A stretch of DNA of 5,724 nucleotides from JAGQUL01 sp039811765 (GTDB taxonomy: Bacteria; Actinomycetota; Thermoleophilia; Gaiellales; SKUG01): positions 1 through 5,724 of the forward strand of contig JBDHZF010000145.1 of assembly GCA_039811765.1 (NCBI GenBank), given 5' to 3'. The notes below the pieces were generated by a model. That model was given only the letters and a program-made list of their open reading frames with translations. It was not told the origin of the DNA and searched no databases. This document shows, in pieces, positions 1 through 5,724 of this stretch (positions within the stretch are counted from its first letter, which is position 1; each line of letters begins with the position of its first letter). The translations under genes and the position numbers were made by a program.

Positions 1-1
1 C

Positions 2-388
2 CAGCTCGACGGGCTCCAGTCGGCGGAGGATTTCGCGGCGGCGTGGCCCGGAATCATGGACGCGTTCATCGCGCACGTGCGCGACAACCTCGACTTGTAC
101 GCGCTGCACCAGCGCAACCCGCAGGCGTTCGAAGGGCTGCGCGAGGATCCGCGCCACATGGCCGAGCAAGACGACCTCGAGAAGGAATTCCACAAACTGC
201 TCGCCAATCCGTCCCTGCCCACGGAGCTGCGCGTGCGCGTGGCGTGCTCCGTGGGCGCCGTGATGATGGGCCTCATGGGCAGCCTGATGGGTCGCAAGAC
301 GGATGGGGACGAGGCCGCGGACCGCGACGCGTCCGCCGACGAGATCGCCGAGATCGTGCGCCGCGTGGTGCGCGAGATCGCGCCGTGA
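2..388 (+). CDS. Probable TetR/AcrR-family regulator, C-terminal part (5' truncated by window edge)
   Basis: The reading frame is open from the left edge to a TGA at 386-388, giving about 128 visible residues. The ATG at 56 is internal: coding-like sequence (QLDGLQSAEDFAAAWPGI) continues upstream of it, so the real start is outside the window. The visible part is all-helical: an amphipathic stretch around 'AFIAHVRDNLDLYAL', a charged middle, a hydrophobic Met/Gly-rich helix (VGAVMMGLMGSLMG), an acidic linker and a final helix (EIAEIVRRVVREIAP). This order resembles the ligand-binding and dimerisation half of TetR/AcrR regulators, in which a late hydrophobic helix helps form the dimer. The family's helix-turn-helix would be N-terminal and cannot be seen, so the assignment rests on overall pattern only. 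It could be another small helical protein. The helicase gene follows about 80 bp downstream on the same strand; co-transcription is possible but not shown. Confidence 0.55.
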   Translation, partial: QLDGLQSAEDFAAAWPGIMDAFIAHVRDNLDLYALHQRNPQAFEGLREDPRHMAEQDDLEKEFHKLLANPSLPTELRVRVACSVGAVMMGLMGSLMGRKTDGDEAADRDASADEIAEIVRRVVREIAP

Positions 389-469
389 CGGGCCGGATCC
401 GTGGCCGGTGCGGCCGTTCGGGCGGGGTGCGGGGGTGAGCGCCTCGCGTGCGCGTGCGACCATGCACGG

Positions 470-1990
470 GTGACTGGTTTCGCCGACATGCCCGACGTGC
501 ACGAGCACACCGCGATCGCGCTCCAGCGCGCGGGAATCGCCGCGCCGTTCCCGATCCAAGAGCAGGTCGTGCCGCTCGGCGCGCAGGGGCGCGAGCTGCT
601 CGTGAAAGCGCCCACCGGATCCGGCAAGACGCTGGCGTTCGGGTTGGGGTTGATCGCGCAGATCGAGCGCGGCAGTCGCACGCCGAGCGCCGTGGTGCTG
701 GTGCCTACGCGCGAACTGGCGCGCCAAGTCACCGACGAGCTCGTGCCGATCGCGTGGGCCACGCAGCTGCGCGTCGCTGCGGTGTTCGGGGGAGCGAACA
801 CGGCGAAGCAGGCGAAGGCGGCCGCCGGCGCGCCGATCATCGTCGCCACCCCGGGGCGGCTGCTAGATTTCCTGGCCGAGCGCGCAATCGATCTGCGCAA
901 CGTCGAAATGCTCGTGCTCGACGAAGCCGATCGCATGCTGGACATGGGCTTCAAGCCCGAGGTGGACGAGATCATGCGCCGCTTGCCAGCGCGTCGTCAA
1001 ACGATGTGCTTCTCCGCCACGCTCGACGCGAAGATGCAGCGCCTCGCCGCCGAATACATGAACGCGCCGCAGACGATCGAGTCCACCGCCGCGCCGGTGG
1101 AGACGGCGCTGGACGTGGAGCACGAGCTGCTCGAGACGACGCTGCACGCGAAGGTGGACACGCTGATCGCTGCGCTCGACGATCCTGCGCGCGATCTCGC
1201 GGTGGTGTTCGTGCGCACGCAGCAGGGCGCGGAGAACCTCAAGGAAGCGCTGCGCGACCACGGCCTGCGCGCAACTGCGATTCACGGCGGGATGACGCAG
1301 CCCGAGCGCTTGCGCGAGCTTCGCTTGCTGCGGCGCGCGCACTGCGACGTGCTCGTCGCGACTGACGTGTTTGCGCGTGGCATGGACCTCGATCGCGTGA
1401 CGCACGTGGTCAACTACGAGCTGCCCGACGACGCGGACGGCTACCTGCATCGCGCCGGGCGCACGGGTCGCGCCGGGCGTGCTGGGCACGTGATGACGCT
1501 TGTGGCGCAAAAGCAGCGACCGAAGGTGGAGGCGCTGCTCGACGAGATGGATCTGCCGCGATCGTTGCTGCGCACGATGCGCGCGGCGCCGAAGGCGCGC
1601 TTCGACAAGGTCGCCCCGAGCGAGCGATATCGAGGCGAGGAAGACGACGTGGCGCCCGAGCGCGTGGTCGCGCCGCTCAAGCCGCGCGCGCACGCGAAGC
1701 CCGGCGCCAAGCCGGCGGCGGGCAAGCGACGCAACGATCGACACCGCCGCGGCCGCGAGGGCGGACGTCCCGGCGAGGGCACCGTCACCGGCTATGACGA
1801 TCGCAAGGGCTTCGGCTTCATCCGTCAGTCCGCCGGTGGACCGGACCTGTTCTTCCACCGCTCCGCGCTGCGCGGGCAAGACATCCCGCGCCTGCGTCCC
1901 GGCCTGAGCGTGACCTACGAGCTCGACACCGCGAAGGGCGCGAAGGACAAAGCGTCGCGCGTTGTGGTTGCGGCGGCGAAGCGGCGCTGA
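470..1990 (+). CDS. DEAD-box ATP-dependent RNA helicase with C-terminal cold-shock domain
   Basis: With the GTG start at 470 the protein has 506 residues. All core motifs of an SF2 DEAD-box RNA helicase are present: Q motif (PFPIQ, 26-30), Walker A (APTGSGKT, 47-54), Ia (PTRELA, 79-84), GG (97-98), Ib (TPGR, 127-130), DEAD (151-154), SAT (182-184), IV (VVFVRT, 245-250), V (VATDVFARGMD, 296-306) and VI (HRAGRTGR, 327-334). It should therefore be an active RNA-dependent ATPase that unwinds short duplexes in the cytoplasm, closest in style to RhlE/CsdA-type enzymes. A strongly basic Arg/Lys/Gly/Pro-rich linker (about 405-435) leads to a cold-shock OB-fold (about 436-502) with RNP1 KGFGFI (446-451) and RNP2-like LFFHRS (460-465). 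The GTG at 470 is preferred over the ATG at 488 because it keeps the conserved aromatic residue (F4) about 18 residues before the Q motif. The GTG at 401 would add an uncharacteristic Cys/Ala/Gly-rich leader. No well-spaced Shine-Dalgarno site precedes 470, so the exact start is uncertain; the helicase call is not. Confidence 0.95.
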   Translation: MTGFADMPDVHEHTAIALQRAGIAAPFPIQEQVVPLGAQGRELLVKAPTGSGKTLAFGLGLIAQIERGSRTPSAVVLVPTRELARQVTDELVPIAWATQLRVAAVFGGANTAKQAKAAAGAPIIVATPGRLLDFLAERAIDLRNVEMLVLDEADRMLDMGFKPEVDEIMRRLPARRQTMCFSATLDAKMQRLAAEYMNAPQTIESTAAPVETALDVEHELLETTLHAKVDTLIAALDDPARDLAVVFVRTQQGAENLKEALRDHGLRATAIHGGMTQPERLRELRLLRRAHCDVLVATDVFARGMDLDRVTHVVNYELPDDADGYLHRAGRTGRAGRAGHVMTLVAQKQRPKVEALLDEMDLPRSLLRTMRAAPKARFDKVAPSERYRGEEDDVAPERVVAPLKPRAHAKPGAKPAAGKRRNDRHRRGREGGRPGEGTVTGYDDRKGFGFIRQSAGGPDLFFHRSALRGQDIPRLRPGLSVTYELDTAKGAKDKASRVVVAAAKRR

Positions 1991-2013
1991 GCGATTTCGT
2001 TCGAGGCGCTCGC

Positions 2014-2060
2014 ATGTGTGTGGGATTGCGTCCGCTGAGCGGGCGCAATCCGCCACACAT
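2014..2060. terminator. Strong imperfect hairpin between helicase and nuclease genes; candidate terminator
   Basis: The arms 2014-2034 and 2040-2060 are inverted repeats of 21 nt. Eighteen positions pair by Watson-Crick rules and one is a T/G pair (2031 with 2043). Two adjacent mismatches form a small internal loop (2021-2022 opposite 2052-2053). The loop is CTGAG, and 2035 can pair with 2039 to leave a 3-nt TGA loop. The hairpin begins 23 nt after the helicase stop codon and ends about 48 nt before the nuclease start, so a role ending the helicase transcript is plausible. No T-tract follows, so it is not a canonical intrinsic terminator; tractless hairpins have been proposed as terminators in high-GC actinobacteria. 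The T/G pair is a wobble in + strand RNA but an A/C mismatch in - strand RNA, which mildly favours function in the rightward transcript. It could instead be a 5'-UTR structure, a processing site or a copy of a dispersed palindromic repeat. Confidence 0.55.
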
Positions 2061-2094
2061 CGCCACTGAACGCGGGCACGAAGTCTCGCCGTTC

Positions 2095-2100
2095 GAGAGA
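2095..2100 (+). promoter_or_regulatory. Ribosome binding site for the YhaO-like nuclease gene
   Basis: GAGAGA lies 8 nt before the GTG at 2109. It is a moderate Shine-Dalgarno match at normal spacing and supports the GTG start. Confidence 0.55.
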
Positions 2101-2108
2101 ATCACGCG

Positions 2109-3383
2109 GTGATCATCGTTCATGCCGCCGATATCCACCTGGGCAGTGCGCTGCGCGGGTTGGATCGATACGAAGGATTGCCCGTCGAGCAGTTGCGCGC
2201 CGCGCCGCAGCGCGCGTTCGAGCGAATCGCGGACCTGTGCCGAGAGCGATCGGCGGACCTGCTCTTGATCGCAGGGGACCTGTTCGACGGCAACGCCGAC
2301 ATGGGCGTGATCGCCGGCGCGACGAAAACGCTGCGCCAGATCGCCGATGGCGGCACGCGCGTGGTGACGCTTCGTGGCAACCACGATGCCGCGTCGAAGA
2401 TGCAGCGTCGCTTGCCGCGCATCGAGGGGGTGCACGAACTCTCCACCTCGCGCCCGGAGACGATCCCGTTCGACGACATCGGCGTCGCCGCGCACGGGCG
2501 TGGATTCGACAAGCAGCACGTGCCCGACAACATCGTGACCGCCTATCCCGCGCGTCGCGAGGGGATGTTCAACATCGGCATGTTGCACACGTCGTTCGAG
2601 GCGGCCAGCTCGGTGCACGCCGTGTACGCGCCGTGCTCGCAGAGCGACTTGGTGGCGCACGGCTACGACTACTGGGCGCTCGGCCACATCCACCAGCACG
2701 GCATCGTCGCGCGCGACCCGTGGATCGTCTACGCCGGCAGCCCGCAGGCGCGACACATCGGCGAGGTCGGCGAGCACGGCGTGTACGTGCTGGACGTGCG
2801 CGACGGGCAACTCGTGGGCGATCCCGAGCACGTGGAGCTCGGCGTCGTGCAGTGGCACCGCGTGGAGGTGGCGGTGGACGATCCGCAGCTCGACGCGGAC
2901 GGCGTGTGCGCGCTCGTGCGCGCCCGGCTCGAGCAGCTTGACGAGGCTGACGCGAGCGAGGATCGGGCGCACGTCGCTCGCGTGACGATCACCGGCCGCT
3001 GCGCCGCGCACGAGCAGTTCTCCGCGGACCCCGCGCGCTGGCGCGACGAGCTGATCGTGCAGGTGGCCGCGGTGGGCGGCGCGCAGTCGTATCTCGAGAA
3101 GATCGTGTTCGAGACCAGTCCCGTCCTGCCGCCGATCGCCGAGCTTCGGCTGCGCGACGACGTGGTGGGCATGCTCGCCGCGCAGCTCGCGGAGGTGCCG
3201 TCGGGCGAGCTTGACCCGGTCCCCGCGATCGCGCGCCTGGACGAGAAGCTCGACGTGCTCGGCGCCGACACCGACGTGCGTGGTCACGCGGTCGATACGG
3301 AGGAACTCGCGCGCGCGGGCGACGACTTGCTCGCGCAACTCATGCACGCCAGCCAGAGCGCGGGCGCGGGAGAGTCGCAATGA
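2109..3383 (+). CDS. yhaO: SbcD/Mre11-type metallophosphoesterase DNA nuclease, YhaO-like
   Basis: The 424-residue product is a calcineurin-like metallophosphoesterase of the DNA double-strand-break repair nuclease group. Metal-binding motifs appear in the expected order: DIH (D8, H10), GDLFD (56-60), GNHD (90-93), MLHTS (H160) and GHIH (192-195). They are followed by GSPQARH (210-216), where this family has its conserved Gly-(Ser/Asn)-x-Gln-x-Arg-His stretch. By family knowledge it uses two Mn2+ ions for exo- and endonuclease cleavage of DNA ends or hairpins, driven by a Rad50/SbcC-like ATPase. The C-terminal part (about 240-424) would hold the capping and partner-binding regions. Length and the paired gene fit YhaO (Bacillus subtilis YhaO is about 400 residues). 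The GTG at 2109 is the first possible start: an in-frame TGA lies at 2067-2069 with no ATG, GTG or TTG between. The stop overlaps the start of the following ATPase gene, indicating an operon. No key residue is missing. Confidence 0.93.
   Translation: MIIVHAADIHLGSALRGLDRYEGLPVEQLRAAPQRAFERIADLCRERSADLLLIAGDLFDGNADMGVIAGATKTLRQIADGGTRVVTLRGNHDAASKMQRRLPRIEGVHELSTSRPETIPFDDIGVAAHGRGFDKQHVPDNIVTAYPARREGMFNIGMLHTSFEAASSVHAVYAPCSQSDLVAHGYDYWALGHIHQHGIVARDPWIVYAGSPQARHIGEVGEHGVYVLDVRDGQLVGDPEHVELGVVQWHRVEVAVDDPQLDADGVCALVRARLEQLDEADASEDRAHVARVTITGRCAAHEQFSADPARWRDELIVQVAAVGGAQSYLEKIVFETSPVLPPIAELRLRDDVVGMLAAQLAEVPSGELDPVPAIARLDEKLDVLGADTDVRGHAVDTEELARAGDDLLAQLMHASQSAGAGESQ
3368..3374 (+). promoter_or_regulatory. 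Ribosome binding site for the YhaN-like ATPase gene, inside the yhaO-like coding region
   Basis: GGGAGAG ends 5 nt before the ATG at 3380. It lies within the last codons of the upstream nuclease gene. Together with the ATGA stop/start overlap at 3380-3383 it fits translational coupling of the two subunits. Confidence 0.65.
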
Positions 3384-5724
3384 GGATCGCCGAGGTGGAC
3401 CTGCGCTGCTTCGGCCGCTTCAAGGACGCGAAGATCGAGCTGCCGATCGGCGTGGGCATGCAGGTGGTGTACGGCCCCAACGAAGCTGGCAAGACGACGC
3501 TGCTGAACGCGATCGCGTACGCGCTGCACGACATGCCGCAGGGGCGATCGAAGGATCCGAAGTACGACTTTCGCTACAAGAAGGACGATCTGCGCATCGG
3601 GATGACGATCGTGCGCGACGACCAGTCGCGCATCGCGTTCGTGCGACGACGCAGCACCAAGGCCCCCGTGCTCGACCCCGTGACCGACGTGGCCGATTCC
3701 GCGCTGGAAGCCGAGGTCGCGGCGGTGATGCTCGGCGTGCCGCTCGATCTGTGGCGCACGCGTCACGGCATGACGCGCCAGGGCCTGCGCGAGGGCGCGA
3801 GGTCGATGCTCGAAAGCGGCGGCGACGCGGCGGAGGCGCTGCTCGCGGCGGACTCGGGCGTGTCGATCGTGCGCGGCGTGCTCGACCAAGTGGTCGCGCG
3901 GCGTCGCGCGCTGCTGGCCGACAAGAAGGGCAGCGGCCGCATCCACGACGCGGTGAAAGCGTACGGCGAGGCGAAGAAACAACTTCGTGGCGCGCGTGGT
4001 CGCTCGTCGAACTACGACGCCGACGTGAAGCGGCTCGTCGAGGTTCGCGCGGAGCACGTCGACGCAGCAGCGCAGCGCACCTCGTTGGGCGAGGAGCGCG
4101 TGACGGTCGCCGCGGCCGTGGCGTCGGTCGCGCAGCTCGACGAGCGCGCCGAAGCGCTCGAGCATCGGGACGCGATCGAGGCACCCGGCATCGCATGGGG
4201 GCGCGACGATCACGAGCAGCTGCGCGAAGCGGTGAGCGCGTTGGACGAGGCCGCCGAAGCGGTGCGCTCGCTCGAGCAGCAGCGCGAGGAGTTGCGCGCA
4301 AAGCTCAACCAGGTGCGCGTCGACGACGCGCTGCTCGCGCTGCACGATCCGGTGACGGCGTTGCTGCAGCGAGTGGGCAGCGCGCGCGACGCCGAGCAGC
4401 GAGTTGCCGAGCTGGGCGCGAAGGCGATCGAAGCGCACGCCACGCTCGAAGCGGCAGCGCGCAGCGCGGGGATCGATGCCGAGGATCCAGGCAGCGTGTT
4501 GCCTGCGGACGCGTCGCGCGCGCAGGCGTTGGAGCTTGCGGACGAGGGCGAGGTCGTCGCGAGCGCGCTCGACCAGGCGCGGACCGCGCTCGCCTCGGTG
4601 CGCGACGAGCATGCGGCCGCGCTCGCCGAGCACGAGCAGCTCGCGGGCGATGCGGCTGCGTCGGTGGAGCAGCTCGTTGCATTGGTGGACGAGGGCGCGA
4701 GCGTGGCAACCGACGACCACCGCGCGGCGAGCACGGCGATCGCTGCCGAGCGCGCGCGCTTGGAGCGGGCCGCCGCGCGACTGCCCGGCTGCGAACTCGA
4801 TCTCGCCGGCGTGCGAACGCTGGCGCTGCCGGCCGCAGCTGACGTGGAGGAGCTCGTGCGCGAGCTCGCGCTGCTCGACGAGCAGATCGCGACGCAGCGC
4901 GAGGCGCTCGCGTTCGTCGAGCAGCACCTGCCGCAGCATGAGCAGAACTTGGAACTGCTCGAGGCGGACGGCGAAGTGGCCGATCCGCAGCGGCTGCGAC
5001 AGCTGCGCGACGATCGCGACGCGCAGTGGGCCGAGATTCGGCCCGCGCTGGACAGCGCCGACGAGCAGCTGCGAGTGCGCGCTGCATCGGTCGCGTCAAC
5101 GTTCGAACGCTCGATGCTCGACGTCGACGGATACGCTGACCAGCTCGCGAGCGACGGCGCTCGCGTCGGCGAAGCGAATTCGATCCGACGCACGATCGAG
5201 AAGGAACTCGCCCGACGCAACGACGCGAACGCCGAACTGGAACGGCTCGTCGCGCAACGCGGCGAGCTGCTCGACGGGCGCTGGGCGAGCATCTGGAACG
5301 ACGTCGGAATCGTGCCCGGCGGACCCAACGCGATCCAGCAGCTGCGATCCGATATCGAGACGCTGCGCGGCGAAGCCGACCAGCTCGACGCACGCGTCGC
5401 CGCGCACGACGCGATCACCGCGCGCATCGTCACGCTCGTGGACGAGCTGCGGCGCGCGCTCGGCATCGATGACGAAGCCGGGGAAGCGGCTCGGGATGCG
5501 ACGGCCCTCGACGCGCTGCTCGCGCAGGCGCGCGACCGGCGCACCGAAGCTGCCGAGCGCAAGACCGAGCTCGCCTTGCGCGACGCGGCCGTGCACGCCG
5601 CCGAGCAAGCGGTCGCGCACAGCCAGCGCGAACTGGACACGGCGACGGACGCGTCGGACGCGTGGGCCGCTCGGTGGCGCGACGCATGCGCTGGCGCGCG
5701 CCTGCCGATCGACGCCACCCCGTC
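3380..5724 (+). CDS. yhaN: YhaN-like AAA/SMC-type ATPase, partner of the nuclease (3' truncated by window edge)
   Basis: The frame starts at ATG 3380 and stays open for 781 codons to the right edge. The N-terminus is a Rad50/SMC-type nucleotide-binding half: MRIAEVDLRCFGRF, then Walker A GPNEAGKT (32-39). The segment around LW (124-125) to GLREG (135-139) and a following Gly/Asp/Ala-rich loop match the YhaN lobe. Long charged Ala/Glu/Arg-rich helices follow (about 160-620, for example 275-312), expected to form coiled coils. A segment with W635 and W639 followed by GI-P (643-646) resembles a conserved Trp-containing region of YhaN proteins, and more coiled coil follows to the edge. The visible part has only three cysteines (10, 471, 770) and no CxxC, so no Rad50/SbcC zinc hook is seen. 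Walker B, the signature motif and the D-loop would lie beyond the window. Expected role: ATP-driven DNA clamp controlling the YhaO-like nuclease. It could also be annotated as an SbcC-like or generic AAA protein. Confidence 0.9.
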   Translation, partial: MRIAEVDLRCFGRFKDAKIELPIGVGMQVVYGPNEAGKTTLLNAIAYALHDMPQGRSKDPKYDFRYKKDDLRIGMTIVRDDQSRIAFVRRRSTKAPVLDPVTDVADSALEAEVAAVMLGVPLDLWRTRHGMTRQGLREGARSMLESGGDAAEALLAADSGVSIVRGVLDQVVARRRALLADKKGSGRIHDAVKAYGEAKKQLRGARGRSSNYDADVKRLVEVRAEHVDAAAQRTSLGEERVTVAAAVASVAQLDERAEALEHRDAIEAPGIAWGRDDHEQLREAVSALDEAAEAVRSLEQQREELRAKLNQVRVDDALLALHDPVTALLQRVGSARDAEQRVAELGAKAIEAHATLEAAARSAGIDAEDPGSVLPADASRAQALELADEGEVVASALDQARTALASVRDEHAAALAEHEQLAGDAAASVEQLVALVDEGASVATDDHRAASTAIAAERARLERAAARLPGCELDLAGVRTLALPAAADVEELVRELALLDEQIATQREALAFVEQHLPQHEQNLELLEADGEVADPQRLRQLRDDRDAQWAEIRPALDSADEQLRVRAASVASTFERSMLDVDGYADQLASDGARVGEANSIRRTIEKELARRNDANAELERLVAQRGELLDGRWASIWNDVGIVPGGPNAIQQLRSDIETLRGEADQLDARVAAHDAITARIVTLVDELRRALGIDDEAGEAARDATALDALLAQARDRRTEAAERKTELALRDAAVHAAEQAVAHSQRELDTATDASDAWAARWRDACAGARLPIDATP

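Noticed and set aside
394..401. Palindrome CGGATCCG after the regulator stop codon
   Set aside because: Eight bases is too short to mean anything in GC-rich DNA, and there is no longer stem around it.
43..438. Plus-strand open frame overlapping the partial regulator in another frame
   Set aside because: The product is Arg/Gly/Ala-rich with no fold-like pattern. The overlapping frame 2-388 has balanced composition and alternating helix character.
863..2056. Minus-strand open frame (397 codons) opposite the helicase
   Set aside because: It is antisense to an unambiguous DEAD-box helicase and shows no motifs.
1998..2097. 8-nt direct repeat CGTTCGAG (1998-2005 and 2090-2097) flanking the hairpin, considered as a target-site duplication of a small mobile element
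   Set aside because: The copies are placed asymmetrically (8 nt and 29 nt from the hairpin), the word is common in this GC-rich composition, and no terminal inverted repeats sit next to the copies.
2066..2097. GAAC and GTTC half-sites upstream of the nuclease gene, considered as an actinobacterial LexA/SOS box
   Set aside because: The half-sites (2068-2071 and 2091-2094) are 19 nt apart, whereas a LexA box needs about 4 nt between them. No proper SOS box was seen elsewhere in the gap.
1818..3380. Minus-strand open frame (520 codons) spanning the end of the helicase, the intergenic hairpin and the nuclease
   Set aside because: It runs antisense through two real genes and the intergenic palindrome, and the product is His/Arg/Val-rich low complexity. 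It is a shadow of GC bias.
3284..4939. Long minus-strand open frame (551 codons) opposite the nuclease/ATPase junction
   Set aside because: It is antisense to two well-supported genes. Its Arg/Leu/His-rich product has no recognisable motif. In GC-rich DNA with few A/T bases at third codon positions, stop-free antisense frames are expected.
4210..5718. Long minus-strand open frame (502 codons) opposite the ATPase
   Set aside because: The product is almost entirely Ser/Ala/Arg, the antisense image of Ala/Glu/Arg-rich coiled-coil codons. It has no domain pattern.

Overview
The window is GC-rich, with strong G/C preference at third codon positions, two GTG starts and closely packed genes that all lie on the + strand. 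This fits a high-GC bacterium. An actinobacterial lineage (for example Thermoleophilia or Acidimicrobiia) is my best guess, but a high-GC myxobacterium-like organism cannot be excluded from the sequence alone. There are no tRNA or rRNA genes, CRISPR arrays or insertion sequences, and no sign of phage.

Layout. Positions 2-388 hold the 3' part of a gene whose product looks like the ligand-binding half of a TetR/AcrR-type regulator; its DNA-binding half lies off the left edge. After a gap of about 80 bp comes a DEAD-box RNA helicase (470-1990). It carries all the classical helicase motifs, then a very basic linker, then a complete cold-shock (OB-fold) domain fused at its C-terminus. The next gap (1991-2108) contains a strong imperfect hairpin (2014-2060), the likely boundary between the helicase transcript and the following operon. 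From 2109 onward there is a two-gene DNA-repair operon: an SbcD/Mre11-type metallophosphoesterase nuclease, best matched to YhaO (2109-3383), overlapping by 4 nt a large YhaN-like SMC/Rad50-type ATPase. The ATPase starts at 3380 and is still open at the right edge, with 781 codons visible.

How the genes work together. The nuclease and ATPase should form one SbcCD/Mre11-Rad50-like complex acting on DNA ends or structured DNA, and the ATGA overlap fits translational coupling. The helicase is probably a separate unit in RNA remodelling (cold adaptation, RNA decay or ribosome assembly), with the cold-shock domain acting as a built-in nucleic-acid-binding module. Nothing visible links the regulator to either.

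Most of the window is ordinary chromosomal housekeeping and repair sequence. The items most worth a second look are the helicase/cold-shock fusion and the intergenic hairpin. I found no convincing sign of a wholly new system.
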